63,850 bases of DNA from Weissella confusa (GCA_001436895.1 JQAY01000013.1:1-63850); one strand, 5' to 3'. Positions 39,981-48,339 are shown, counted from the stretch's first letter. Notes: generated by a model not told the origin, from the letters alone. Translations and numbers: made by a program.

Positions 39981-41669
39981 ATGCAAATTCAAAATCCTGT
40001 ATTGCCTGGATTCAACTCAGATCCATCAATCATCCGTGTTGAAGACACGTACTACATTGCAACGTCAACTTTCGAATGGTACCCAGGTGTACGTATTCAC
40101 GCATCAAAGGACATGGTTCACTGGAACTTGGTAACTAACGTTCTTGATCGTCTAGAATTGTTGGACATGAAGGGTAACCCTTCATCAGGTGGTATCTGGG
40201 CCCCAGACTTGTCATACGCAGACGGCAAGTTCTGGTTGATCTACACTGACGTTAAGATCACTGACGGTGCCTTCAAGGATATGACGAACTACTTGACGAC
40301 TGCCGAGAACATCGAAGGTCCTTGGTCAGCACCTATCCGTGTTAACGGAGTTGGTTTCGACGCTTCATTGTTCCACGATGAAGACGGTCGCAAGTACTTG
40401 GTACAACAAACTTGGGATCACCGTGAATACCACCACCCATTTGATGGTATTACGTTGACTGAATTTGATACTGATACGATGAAGTTGAAGCCAGAAACGG
40501 CTCGCACGATCTTCGAAGGAACTGACGTTAAGTTGGTTGAAGGTCCTCACTTGTACAAGATCAACGGTGAATACTACCTATTCGCTGCTGAAGGTGGAAC
40601 TGTCTTCACTCACCAAGAAGTTGTTGCTCGTTCAAAGAGCTTGGATGAGAAGTCATTCGTTGTTGAGCCTGATGGCCCATTCTTGACGAACTTCGACACG
40701 CCATACACTTACTTGCAAAAGCAAGGTCACGGTGCTTTGGTCGACACACCAGGTGGTGAGTGGTACTACGCATCATTGACTGCTCGTCCATGGAACCACG
40801 AGACTGAGTCATCAACTGACCCACGTGGATGGTCAACTTTGGGACGTGAGACGTCAATCCAAAAGGTTGAATGGGACGAAGCTGGTTGGCCACGCGTTGT
40901 TGGTGGACACGGTGGGCAAACGTTCGTTGAAGCTCCTAAGGATGCTATCTTGACTGAAGCTCCTGCAGACCACTCACAACACGATGAGTTTACTGACGCT
41001 AAGTTGGACATGAACTGGAACACGTTGCGTGTACCATTCTCAGAAGAGTTCGGTTCAACTGGTGACGGTTCATTGAAGTTGATCGGTCGCGGATCATTGG
41101 TTAACTACCACAACTTGTCATTGATTGCTCGTCGTTGGCAAGCATTCTACTTCGATGCTGAAACTAAGGTTAAGTTCAACCCATTCTCATACCAATCAAT
41201 GGCTGGTTTGACGAACTACTACAACCACTCACACTGGTCATGGATCTTCATTACGAAGAACGACGAAGGTCAAAGCGTAATCGAAGTTGCCGAGAACAAG
41301 GGTGGACAACGTAACGGAACTTACACGTCATACTTGAAGGACGATGCTATCGTTATCCCTGAAGGTACTGAATACGTATGGTTCAAGACGAAGGTTCGTA
41401 AGGAATCATACACGTACGAGTACTCATTCAACGGTACTGACTGGACTGAAGTACCAGTGGTATTGGACGCCGCAGTCTTGTCAGATGACTACGTTGTACA
41501 ATCATACGGTGGATTCTTCACGGGTGCTTACGTTGGTTTGGCAGCTGTCGACTACTCAGGTTACGACACTACTGCTGAATTCGACTACTTCGACTACAAG
41601 GAGCTTGGCGACAAGCAACTTGAAGACGGATCATACTCATGGGAAGCTTCAGAGTCACGCTTCGGCTAA
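39981..41669 (+). CDS. xynB: GH43 beta-xylosidase
   Basis: Cytoplasmic enzyme releasing xylose from xylobiose and short xylo-oligosaccharides. It has 562 aa and no signal peptide. The five-blade propeller carries the GH43 triad: general base Asp in GFNSDPS (D14), pKa-modulating Asp in FDASLFHDEDGR, and acid Glu in LVEGPHLYK (near residue 186). A C-terminal beta-sandwich (about 330-540) is of the type that shapes the active site in XynB3-like enzymes. AAGGAG lies 9 nt before the ATG. It is flanked by the importer and by a pentose symporter; codon bias suggests strong expression. Confidence 0.95.
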   Translation: MQIQNPVLPGFNSDPSIIRVEDTYYIATSTFEWYPGVRIHASKDMVHWNLVTNVLDRLELLDMKGNPSSGGIWAPDLSYADGKFWLIYTDVKITDGAFKDMTNYLTTAENIEGPWSAPIRVNGVGFDASLFHDEDGRKYLVQQTWDHREYHHPFDGITLTEFDTDTMKLKPETARTIFEGTDVKLVEGPHLYKINGEYYLFAAEGGTVFTHQEVVARSKSLDEKSFVVEPDGPFLTNFDTPYTYLQKQGHGALVDTPGGEWYYASLTARPWNHETESSTDPRGWSTLGRETSIQKVEWDEAGWPRVVGGHGGQTFVEAPKDAILTEAPADHSQHDEFTDAKLDMNWNTLRVPFSEEFGSTGDGSLKLIGRGSLVNYHNLSLIARRWQAFYFDAETKVKFNPFSYQSMAGLTNYYNHSHWSWIFITKNDEGQSVIEVAENKGGQRNGTYTSYLKDDAIVIPEGTEYVWFKTKVRKESYTYEYSFNGTDWTEVPVVLDAAVLSDDYVVQSYGGFFTGAYVGLAAVDYSGYDTTAEFDYFDYKELGDKQLEDGSYSWEASESRFG

Positions 41670-41682
41670 TATCTGAATAACC

Positions 41683-41715
41683 AAAACGCCTAACAGATTT
41701 TCTGTTAGGCGTTTT
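41683..41715 (+). terminator. xynB terminator
   Basis: A 15-bp perfect stem (AAAACGCCTAACAGA / TCTGTTAGGCGTTTT) with TTT loop and T-run. Confidence 0.96.
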
Positions 41716-41793
41716 TTTGCGCCCTTTTCCTTCATCAGACACATTGTGTGTCGTATTTCGCACACTTTTTTGTGAAAATAATAACAATCACTA

Positions 41794-41822
41794 TTAACAA
41801 TTCCTTTTAGTAAGCGTATAGT
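41794..41822 (+). promoter_or_regulatory. xylT promoter
   Basis: -35 TTAACA (41794-41799), 17 nt, -10 TATAGT (41817-41822). TTGTGAAAATA, a relative of the AT-rich box of xynP/xynB, lies 24 nt upstream of the -35. No XylR operator is seen. Confidence 0.7.
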
Positions 41823-41840
41823 TGTTTATGTTGATTGAGT

Positions 41841-41854
41841 TGTTACCGTTTTCA
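41841..41854. promoter_or_regulatory. cre (CcpA) site of xylT
   Basis: Minus strand TGAAAACGGTAACA matches TGWAANCGNTNWCA fully, 18 bp after the -10 box. Confidence 0.82.
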
Positions 41855-41907
41855 TAAATAGTGAAAAAAGTAACGTTAATCTAGAAATTATCTTTTAGAA
41901 AGCGAGT

Positions 41908-43302
41908 ATGCAAATCATGCGTAAAATCTCACCTCGTTTAATTTATTTTTTCGGAGCCCTAGGTGGTCTCCTATTCGGTTATGACACCGGGGTTATCTCA
42001 GGTGCCATTCTCTACGTGCAACGTACCCTTGGCCTAAACGCCTTGGAAGAAGGAATCGTCGTCTCATCAGTTTTGCTTGGCGCTATGATTGGTGCCATGT
42101 CAATCGGCCCTCTGTCAGATCGCTTCGGTCGTAAGAAGATGGTCATGGTTGCAGCTTTGATTTTCTTCATTGGATCGCTAGGTTCAGCCTTTTCACCTGA
42201 CTTTGGTGTTTTGGTTGCTAGCCGTGTCGTTCTTGGTGTTGCCGTTGGTGGTGCCTCAGCCCTTGTACCAACCTACTTAGCCGAAGTTGCGCCTGCTAAA
42301 ATGCGCGGTTCACTAACCTCACTTAACCAATTGATGGTTATGACGGGTATCTTGATGGCGTACTTGGTTAACCTTGGTTTCTCTGGCCTAGCACATACCG
42401 TGTCATGGCGCTGGATGCTTGGGTTCGCAGCCCTACCATCAGCAATCCTATTCATCGGTGGTGTTTTCTTGCCTGAGTCACCTCGTTACCTAGGTCGTAT
42501 TAAGAAATTCGATGAAGCGTTGCAAGTTTTGAACATGCTTCGCACGCCTGAAGAGGCTAAGGCTGAATTGGCTGAAATGGAAAACGCTAAAGACGTCAAG
42601 CTTGGCGGCTTCAAGGAATTGTTCTCAAAGTTCGTTCGTCCTGCCTTAATTATCGGTGTCGGTATGGCTATATTCCAACAATTCATGGGTATCAATACCG
42701 TTTTGTACTATGCCCCAACTATTTTTAAGACCATTGGCATGGGCGATAGCGCCTCACTGATGGGAACTGTTGGTCTTGGAACGGTCAACGTCTTGATCAC
42801 TGCCTGGGCCGTTCGCGTGATGGAAACTCGCGGTCGCAAGGAATGGTTGTTGATTGGTGGTTTCGGTATGGCCGTTTCATTGATTGCCTTGTCTATCCTA
42901 ACTAGCCTATCAGTTACAGGCATCATGTCATACGTTACAATCGTTGCCATGGCCTTCTACCTCATCTTCTTCTGTGCAACTTGGGGCCCAATCATGTGGA
43001 CAATGATTGGTGAGGTCTTCCCATTGTCTGTCCGCGGTGTCGGAGTTGGTTTCTCATCATTGATTAACTGGGGGGCAAACCTACTTGTATCATTGATGTT
43101 CCCCGTTTTGTTGGAACACTTCTCAATGCCGATTATCTTCGGTGCCTTTGCTGTTATGTGTGTCCTTGGTTCACTATTCGTTAAGCACTTCGTCTTCGAA
43201 ACACGTGGTCGTTCGCTTGAAGAAATTGAAAGCATGCTTCACCAACGCGCGAAGGATTCTGCAACCGGTGTTGTGCCACACGGTGCGATGATTCAACATT
43301 AA
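41908..43302 (+). CDS. xylT: MFS sugar:proton symporter, pentose type (XylT/AraE-like)
   Basis: A 464-aa sugar porter with 12 membrane segments. Family signatures: GGLLFGYDTGVISGAI (segment 1), DRFGRKKM after segment 2, VPTYLAEVAPAKMRG, PESPRYL at the middle loop, and QQFMGINTVLYYAP. XylT/AraE-type members import D-xylose or L-arabinose with protons; position at the end of the xyl cluster favours xylose, but glucose or arabinose cannot be excluded. AGAAAG is close to the first ATG; an ATG three codons on (41917) is possible. It is controlled by a cre site but no visible XylR operator. Confidence 0.88.
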   Translation: MQIMRKISPRLIYFFGALGGLLFGYDTGVISGAILYVQRTLGLNALEEGIVVSSVLLGAMIGAMSIGPLSDRFGRKKMVMVAALIFFIGSLGSAFSPDFGVLVASRVVLGVAVGGASALVPTYLAEVAPAKMRGSLTSLNQLMVMTGILMAYLVNLGFSGLAHTVSWRWMLGFAALPSAILFIGGVFLPESPRYLGRIKKFDEALQVLNMLRTPEEAKAELAEMENAKDVKLGGFKELFSKFVRPALIIGVGMAIFQQFMGINTVLYYAPTIFKTIGMGDSASLMGTVGLGTVNVLITAWAVRVMETRGRKEWLLIGGFGMAVSLIALSILTSLSVTGIMSYVTIVAMAFYLIFFCATWGPIMWTMIGEVFPLSVRGVGVGFSSLINWGANLLVSLMFPVLLEHFSMPIIFGAFAVMCVLGSLFVKHFVFETRGRSLEEIESMLHQRAKDSATGVVPHGAMIQH

Positions 43303-43314
43303 TTACTATGAACA

Positions 43315-43346
43315 AAACCGGTATCAGAACTAACTGATACCGGTTT
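43315..43346 (+). terminator. xylT terminator
   Basis: A 13-bp perfect stem (AAACCGGTATCAG / CTGATACCGGTTT) with a 6-nt loop and T-rich tail. Confidence 0.92.
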
Positions 43347-43392
43347 ATTTTGTTAAAATAAATACTATCAGTGTCGAAAGGAGTAACCGAAT

Positions 43393-44283
43393 TTGAAAAA
43401 AGCACTAAATGCCATCTTCAATAACCGCTATGTGAAAACCATCATTGACGTTTCGATGCGTGTCGATATCGTAACGGCTAGTTCTTCGGTTGCTTACTTT
43501 GGCCTATTGTCGATTTTCCCAGCGATTATCATTATCGCGACCTTATTACCCTACTTTGGACTAACTATCACGACAGCCCTTAGTTATGTGCAATGGGCCG
43601 TGCCAAAATCTGTTTATGGTTTCGTGCGCCCAATTATCGAGTCAATTCTCGGACATAATGGCGTTGGTGTATTGTCTGCATCCATCGTGATTACACTTTG
43701 GTCACTTTCACGTGTCGTTGCTTCAATCCGCACTGCCCAAAATGGCATCTATGGCGTGCAGCCAAAGAATATTGCCATCATCGACCGCTTCATTTCAATG
43801 GCCTGGATGATTCTAGTTCTTGGTATTATGGGCATTCTCATCTTGATTGCTTCCGTTGGATCGAACGTTCTTGAAGCATTGCCAATCAGCAGTCACATCG
43901 TCCGCCAAATCGAGTCCGCCAAGTTACCAGTTGTTGCTACTGGATTGTTCATTGGCGCCGCTCTCTTCAATTGGGTACTACCGGTCAAAAAGCCCCGTTT
44001 ACAGTGGGCTTTGACTGGTACCACCATCCAAGTTGCCCTCGTTTTGTGGTTAACGAAGATTTTCGGGTGGTACGTGAACCTGGCCTCACAGGCTTACACC
44101 TTTTATCAAGCCCTTAGTTCGGCAATCATCGTTTTGCTTTGGATTAATTTCATTGCCATGGCTGCGTTGATTGGTACAATTGTCACAGCAAGTTTAGAGG
44201 AACTTTTCCCCTCAAAACGTGATAAGAAAGCCATTTTGAAGCACTTCAGTAGAAAAATTATCCGAAATAATGGAAAAAGTTAA
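43393..44283 (+). CDS. YihY/BrkB-family membrane protein
   Basis: A 296-aa integral membrane protein with about six membrane segments, YihY/BrkB (formerly called ribonuclease BN-like) family. The opening SSVAYFGLLSIFPAIIIIATLLPYFGL is the family signature. Biochemical role is unsettled in the family; envelope transport is likely. The start is TTG at 43393, supported by AAAGGAG at 8 nt. It stands alone between the xylT terminator and the candidate small RNA. Confidence 0.9.
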   Translation: MKKALNAIFNNRYVKTIIDVSMRVDIVTASSSVAYFGLLSIFPAIIIIATLLPYFGLTITTALSYVQWAVPKSVYGFVRPIIESILGHNGVGVLSASIVITLWSLSRVVASIRTAQNGIYGVQPKNIAIIDRFISMAWMILVLGIMGILILIASVGSNVLEALPISSHIVRQIESAKLPVVATGLFIGAALFNWVLPVKKPRLQWALTGTTIQVALVLWLTKIFGWYVNLASQAYTFYQALSSAIIVLLWINFIAMAALIGTIVTASLEELFPSKRDKKAILKHFSRKIIRNNGKS

Positions 44284-44319
44284 GAGTTATTTATTGTATA
44301 ATTCATTTTTGCGCGTTAT

Positions 44320-44325
44320 TATAAT
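44320..44325 (+). promoter_or_regulatory. Possible -10 box of the candidate small RNA
   Basis: TATAAT at 44320-44325, with another TATAAT at 44297-44302, in an AT-rich stretch after the BrkB gene. No good -35 is visible for either, so the start point is uncertain. Confidence 0.45.
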
Positions 44326-44336
44326 ATTTGTTAAAG

Positions 44337-44352
44337 AGGAAAACGTTTCCAT
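44337..44352. promoter_or_regulatory. cre-like site at the start of the candidate small RNA
   Basis: Minus strand ATGGAAACGTTTTCCT fits WTGNAANCGNWNNCWW except one end position. It lies 11 bp after the -10 box, close to the roadblock position of the cre sites at the xylan genes. Confidence 0.6.
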
Positions 44353-44533
44353 TTAACATTTGAGACAGCAACTTACTCATATCGCCGAGTCTAACCAGCT
44401 CGGCATGTAGGTCTAACCAACCTACAACCTACTCCTTAAGAATACCTATTTACCATGGATTAACCACCTATGGTAACGATGCGCCTAACCAACGTATCGT
44501 TAGGAAAAGAGTCGTCTTCGGACTAGACTCCGA

Positions 44534-44571
44534 AACCGCCTATGCCTAACCAACATAGGCGGTTTTGTTTT
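44534..44571 (+). terminator. Terminator of the candidate small RNA
   Basis: An 11-bp perfect stem (AACCGCCTATG / CATAGGCGGTT) with loop CCTAACCAA, followed by TTTTGTTTT. Confidence 0.9.
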
Positions 44572-44629
44572 GCGCTTTTTTCCAGTAAAATCAAGACAAG
44601 AATAAAACACTTTGGGGAAGTGCGAAACC

Positions 44630-45394
44630 ATGAACACTTATGAACAACGCGTTCTACAGACCTGTGCGCAGGCTGGACGCATCTTACTAGAAAGCGGTGC
44701 GGAGACGCCTCGTATCGAAGAAACAGTTGAAATTATCGGCAAGACGGCCGGTGTTAGCGTATCCTGCTACGTGACACTGACGGCTGTCTTCGTATCGCTC
44801 GCTGATCAGCCAACCACTCAACTAACCAAGACAAAGCTTGGGAGCTTTAACTTGCAAAAAGTTGATGAAATTAATCATCTCTCACGCCAATTCGTGGCTG
44901 GTGACGTTGATTTCGATGACGTCACGCGACAAGTTAACGCCATCGATGAATACGCGATTGATTTCAACTGGCCCACTAAGATTATCGGCGCTGGCTTAGT
45001 ATCCGTCGCACCAATGTTGGTTTTCAAAGCAAACTGGCTCGATTTAGCCCTCGCCTTCTTCGTTGGTATTGCCGGCTACCTAGTTGCACAGTACGTTGGA
45101 CGTAAAGCAACCGCTACACCTTATGCCAAGGAAGTTGCCGGTGGCTTTACAATTTCGCTATTGGCGTGGCTGTTAGTCGCCGGTCACCTGGGCACAAATG
45201 CCGAGAACATCATCGTAAGCTCCGTCATGCCGTTGGTTCCTGGCGTTGCCTTAACGAATTCATTACGCGAAATTATGGCTGGTCATATGATTTCCGGTAC
45301 AGTTCGAGCATTGGACGCTTTGTTGATTGCAGCTGCCATCGGCGGTGGCGTCGTCTTAGCTGCTACCCTAGTCCACTTTGGCACGACATTATAG
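44630..45394 (+). CDS. Threonine/serine exporter, ThrE N-terminal-type subunit
   Basis: A 254-aa protein of the ThrE/YjjP family (formerly DUF1212): a cytoplasmic part with ILLESGAETPRIEETVE near the start and GSFNLQKVDEINHLSRQF in the middle, then about five membrane segments (120-254). In corynebacterial ThrE this part is fused to a second membrane domain; here that domain is the next gene. The open frame can start at a TTG (44612), but the ATG at 44630 follows GGGGAAG and is preferred. A weak promoter (TTTTGT-17-TAAAAT, 44563-44591) lies just after the small RNA terminator. Amino acid specificity is not readable. Confidence 0.88.
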   Translation: MNTYEQRVLQTCAQAGRILLESGAETPRIEETVEIIGKTAGVSVSCYVTLTAVFVSLADQPTTQLTKTKLGSFNLQKVDEINHLSRQFVAGDVDFDDVTRQVNAIDEYAIDFNWPTKIIGAGLVSVAPMLVFKANWLDLALAFFVGIAGYLVAQYVGRKATATPYAKEVAGGFTISLLAWLLVAGHLGTNAENIIVSSVMPLVPGVALTNSLREIMAGHMISGTVRALDALLIAAAIGGGVVLAATLVHFGTTL

Positions 45395-45406
45395 GAGGTA
45401 ATCAAA

Positions 45407-45841
45407 ATGCAATTAATCATCCATTTTCTGATTAGCTTCGTTTCGACAGTCGGGTTCGGCATCATCACGAACATCCCCCGTCGTGCTTTACCAGTTGCCG
45501 GTCTAACCGGCGCCTTAGCTTGGAGTGGCTACATTGCCTACGGTTACGCACAAGACAACGTCTTTATCGCTAATATGATTGCAGCCATTATTATTGGTTT
45601 GCTTGGGAATATTTTCGCCGTTAAGTACCGTGTACCGGTCAACATGATTTACATTCCCAGCCTGGTTTCACTAGTGCCCGGTGGCACTATCTACTTAGCG
45701 ATGAAGAACTTTTCGTTAGGGCATTACGCATTGGCACAAGAGGGCGTTATCACCACGCTTACCATCGCCGTCGCTTTAGCGGTCGGCTTTGTGCTATCTG
45801 AAGTCGTGGTCCGCCAAGTTAAACGTTATCATCAGCACTAA
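45407..45841 (+). CDS. Threonine/serine exporter, ThrE C-terminal-type subunit
   Basis: A 144-aa membrane protein with about four to five hydrophobic segments, matching the ThrE_2 (DUF3815/YjjB) half of ThrE. It contains the PSLVSLVPGGTIYLAM segment typical of the family. It starts 12 bp after the first half with AGGAGG at 7 nt and should form a two-component exporter with it. A bidirectional terminator follows immediately. Confidence 0.88.
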   Translation: MQLIIHFLISFVSTVGFGIITNIPRRALPVAGLTGALAWSGYIAYGYAQDNVFIANMIAAIIIGLLGNIFAVKYRVPVNMIYIPSLVSLVPGGTIYLAMKNFSLGHYALAQEGVITTLTIAVALAVGFVLSEVVVRQVKRYHQH

Positions 45842-45842
45842 A

Positions 45843-45876
45843 AAAACGCCTTGGACTTAAAAATCCAAGGCGTTTT
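45843..45876. terminator. Bidirectional terminator (thrE pair / uppP)
   Basis: A 13-bp perfect stem (AAAACGCCTTGGA / TCCAAGGCGTTTT) with an 8-nt loop between convergent genes. Confidence 0.94.
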
Positions 45877-45887
45877 AATTTACTATT

Positions 45888-46739
45888 TTAGTGCATTGTA
45901 AGCATGCCAGCTGTTCCCAAGGCCAATACAACGATACCAACAACGATTCGGTAGTATCCAAAGACCTTAAAGTCATTATTCTTGATGTAGTTCATCATAA
46001 CCTTAATCGCGAAGTAAGCCACGATCCATGAAACGATGAATCCAACTGCCATAACACCAGCTTGTGCGCCAGTGAAGCTACCACCATCAAGGAGGTACTT
46101 ACCAACTTTCAAAATCGTCACACCAAACATAACTGGAATACTCATAAAGAATGAGAACTCAGCAGCCACGAATCGTGACGCTCCCAAAATCAAGGCGCCC
46201 AAGATAGTCGCCCCTGAACGTGACGTTCCAGGTACGATTGAAAGCACTTGGAACAAACCGATGAACAACGCCATCTTGAACGTCATCGTGTTCAAGTCAG
46301 TCAACCAAGCATCCTTGTTAGCCAAGTAACGCTCAACGACAATGAACAAAATACCGTAAATGATCAACATAGATGCCACAACCCAAGCATTCAACCAGTG
46401 CGCATCCATGTAGTCGTTAAGTGCCAAGCCGGCCACTACGGCAGGCAAAACACCGACAATCACCTTGAACCACAAAGTCCACGTTTGCTTCTTTTCAATC
46501 GTAGACTTTGATGGTGCAAATGGGTTCAACTTGTGGAAGTACAATTGGATAACCGCGAAAATAGCACCCAATTGGATAGCGTAGTCAAACATCGCTGTAA
46601 AGCTCTTTGTCCAAACTGAACCACCTGGAATGTTCATCAATGATTCAGCGATAATAATGTGCCCCGTTGATGATACTGGCAAGAATTCTGTTAATCCTTC
46701 CACAATACCAATTACAAGAGACTTCAACAAATCAAGCAT
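45888..46739 (-). CDS. uppP: Undecaprenyl-diphosphate phosphatase
   Basis: Dephosphorylates undecaprenyl diphosphate to recycle the lipid carrier of wall synthesis; also linked to bacitracin resistance. It has 283 aa and about eight membrane segments. Active-site motifs EGLTEFLPVSSTGH (about 14-27) and PGTSRSG (about 170) are intact. The open frame runs to 46799; AAGGAG before the ATG at 46739 decides the start. A single gene flanked by envelope-stress-type genes, which fits a wall-integrity theme for this part of the window. Confidence 0.96.
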   Translation of the reverse strand: MLDLLKSLVIGIVEGLTEFLPVSSTGHIIIAESLMNIPGGSVWTKSFTAMFDYAIQLGAIFAVIQLYFHKLNPFAPSKSTIEKKQTWTLWFKVIVGVLPAVVAGLALNDYMDAHWLNAWVVASMLIIYGILFIVVERYLANKDAWLTDLNTMTFKMALFIGLFQVLSIVPGTSRSGATILGALILGASRFVAAEFSFFMSIPVMFGVTILKVGKYLLDGGSFTGAQAGVMAVGFIVSWIVAYFAIKVMMNYIKNNDFKVFGYYRIVVGIVVLALGTAGMLTMH

Positions 46740-46826
46740 ATGCTGCTCCTTATTTTTAAATATCAACAGTACTACTTTACCAAACCAACCTAGAAACACC
46801 TAATACCTGAGGGACTTCTTTACTGA

Positions 46827-47708
46827 TTAATTGAAAATAGTATCACCGTCTGTCGTCACAACGTTTAGACGATCAGTCGCTGATTCATCGCGACTGTAAC
46901 TACCAACAAAGCGGTTGCCTTGAATCTTAATGTCACCGTTGTTAGCTTGAATCTGTAACCCAGGCACAGGCATATTCGTTACATCCAAGTTACCCTCACG
47001 CAACGTCCAGGCATTCACACCAGTCAATTGCGCATTTTGGACGGTTAGATTACCAGAATTCAACTGCACAACCCCGTCATTCATCACAACATCTTTCAGT
47101 TGCATATCAGTGTCAGACGCTGAAACGAATGCCTTGCCGAGCGTTGCTTGCTTGGCTGAAAATTGTGAATCAGCCAGGTTCATCGTTGTCTCAGGTGACT
47201 TCACACCATTAAGTGTTACCAAACCATACGTATTATTCAACGTCAAATTCTTCGTCTCAACATCATGTAGCGATGAAGAACCTGAGTAGTTTCGAATATG
47301 CACGTATTTCATCACGGCCTTTTTCGGAACATAAACCGTCAAAACGTGTTCAACACGCTTATTAAAGCCAACCCGGTACTTATCTTTTTGCGTCCCAGTA
47401 TAACGAATGTGCAAGGCGCCATCCTTGTCTGTGAGGTTAAGCTGCGTGGCATCCCCAACAGTTCCCTTCACACGATACTCATTCTTATCACTCGCAACAA
47501 CGTGAACATCTAATTCAACCGCCGTCGCATCAATCGTTTTGATGGTATCGAATTTTTGATTGATTGCTTTTTCCTGTGGCAACACAAAATGACCATCACG
47601 CCAAACCAAACTATTTTGGCCACCATTGACGTAACCAATCACTGACAACATGATACCCAGTGCAGCGACAGCAAAGCCGATAATGATAACTCGTAGCATC
47701 TTAGGCAT
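46827..47708 (-). CDS. DUF4097-family beta-strand repeat protein (LiaG-like)
   Basis: A 293-aa protein with one N-terminal membrane segment (about 5-27) and an extracytoplasmic beta-helix-like domain made of short strand repeats (AVELDVHVV, VHIRNYSGSSSLHDVETKNL and so on), ending GDTIFN. DUF4097 proteins often accompany PadR-DUF1700 genes or LiaFSR systems and are thought to act in envelope stress; direct function is unknown. Start has AAGGAGG and overlaps the preceding stop by 8 bp, so it is the third gene of padR-DUF1700-DUF4097. Confidence 0.85.
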   Translation of the reverse strand: MPKMLRVIIIGFAVAALGIMLSVIGYVNGGQNSLVWRDGHFVLPQEKAINQKFDTIKTIDATAVELDVHVVASDKNEYRVKGTVGDATQLNLTDKDGALHIRYTGTQKDKYRVGFNKRVEHVLTVYVPKKAVMKYVHIRNYSGSSSLHDVETKNLTLNNTYGLVTLNGVKSPETTMNLADSQFSAKQATLGKAFVSASDTDMQLKDVVMNDGVVQLNSGNLTVQNAQLTGVNAWTLREGNLDVTNMPVPGLQIQANNGDIKIQGNRFVGSYSRDESATDRLNVVTTDGDTIFN

Positions 47709-48339
47709 GCTTCACACCTCCTTGTGGCTTGCGAGTAAAGCGACGGCCGATAAACTTAACAAAGTTCATCAAGGCACGGAACACCGTTCGAACAACCACG
47801 AAGCCAATTGGCCATGCGATAAATTGCAGACCAATCCAAATCAAGCCTAAGCCTCCTTGGAAGAAGGCAGTTTGCCAACTTTGACCGGCAATCGCAATTG
47901 CACCAAAGACTTGGAAGAAACCAGTAAAGAGCAACCAGAGCAAAATAATGATAACTGCTACTGCTACCAAGACAACACCAAACAAGCCCAGCAAAATTGC
48001 AATAATTGCTGGAATCCAAACAACTGATGTCACCAATCCAACGATAACCACCCACAATAGGTTTAGTTGTCGCTGAATACGTGACTTGAATTGCTTCGTT
48101 GCAGAACTACCTTCGTCTGGTGCCTCTTGATCAGCGACATCATCATAGCGGATTGAATAATCCACCAAGACACGGCGGGCTAATTGCTTAGGTGTCCCAA
48201 ACTCAGCGATTAACTTTTCGCCGCTAAGTCCAGCATCCGCTGCGTATTCTCGATAAAATGCAAGGACATCATCTCGTTCATCTTCTGTCAGACCAAACAA
48301 ATGTCCGCGCAGTTGTGTGAAGTAAATGTTATTCTCCAT
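47701..48339 (-). CDS. DUF1700 (HAAS-type) membrane protein
   Basis: A 212-aa protein. The N-terminal helical HAAS domain (about 5-60, YFTQLRGHLFGLTEDERDDVLAFYREYAADAG) is followed by a linker and three to four membrane segments (about 90-195). HAAS proteins are almost always encoded next to a PadR regulator and probably pass a signal from the membrane to it. Overlaps both neighbours (11 bp with padR, 8 bp with the DUF4097 gene). GAGGGGAG precedes the ATG. Confidence 0.87.
   Translation of the reverse strand: MENNIYFTQLRGHLFGLTEDERDDVLAFYREYAADAGLSGEKLIAEFGTPKQLARRVLVDYSIRYDDVADQEAPDEGSSATKQFKSRIQRQLNLLWVVIVGLVTSVVWIPAIIAILLGLFGVVLVAVAVIIILLWLLFTGFFQVFGAIAIAGQSWQTAFFQGGLGLIWIGLQFIAWPIGFVVVRTVFRALMNFVKFIGRRFTRKPQGGVKHA

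Larger units (their letters stand above)
44332..44572 (+). ncRNA. Candidate small RNA: six hairpins, five with a shared YTAACCA loop
   Basis: A gene-free stretch with six consecutive inverted repeats. Stems and 9-nt loops: HP1 44384-44404, GCCGAG/CTCGGC, loop TCTAACCAG. HP2 44406-44426, TGTAGG(T), loop TCTAACCAA. HP3 44450-44476, 9 bp, loop ATTAACCAC. HP4 44477-44499, 7 bp, loop CCTAACCAA. HP5 44509-44530 has an inner C(TTCG)G tetraloop and no shared motif. HP6 44534-44564 has an 11-bp stem, loop CCTAACCAA, and a T-rich tail. Stem sequences differ while loops stay the same, which argues for RNA-level recognition of the loop. The 3' end is a terminator. The 5' end is set only approximately from the TATAAT at 44320. 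I know no described family with this design. Confidence 0.72.

Noticed and set aside
44470-44526. Short frame inside the hairpin array (starting ATG GTA ACG ATG)
   Set aside because: No ribosome binding site, runs through hairpin arms and the repeated loops, and the codons are explained by the repeat. The region is better read as RNA.
44384-44564. Reading the hairpin array as XylR operators or a DNA repeat family
   Set aside because: The repeated core YTAACCA lies in loops with different stems; XylR sites need GTTAGTT paired with AACTAAC at a fixed spacing, which is absent. Stem variation also excludes a copied DNA repeat or CRISPR.
44332-44629. Riboswitch or attenuator leader of the ThrE exporter genes
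   Set aside because: Considered because it precedes them and ends in a terminator. No antiterminator pairing or known aptamer was seen, and a separate weak promoter lies after the terminator. Not fully excluded.
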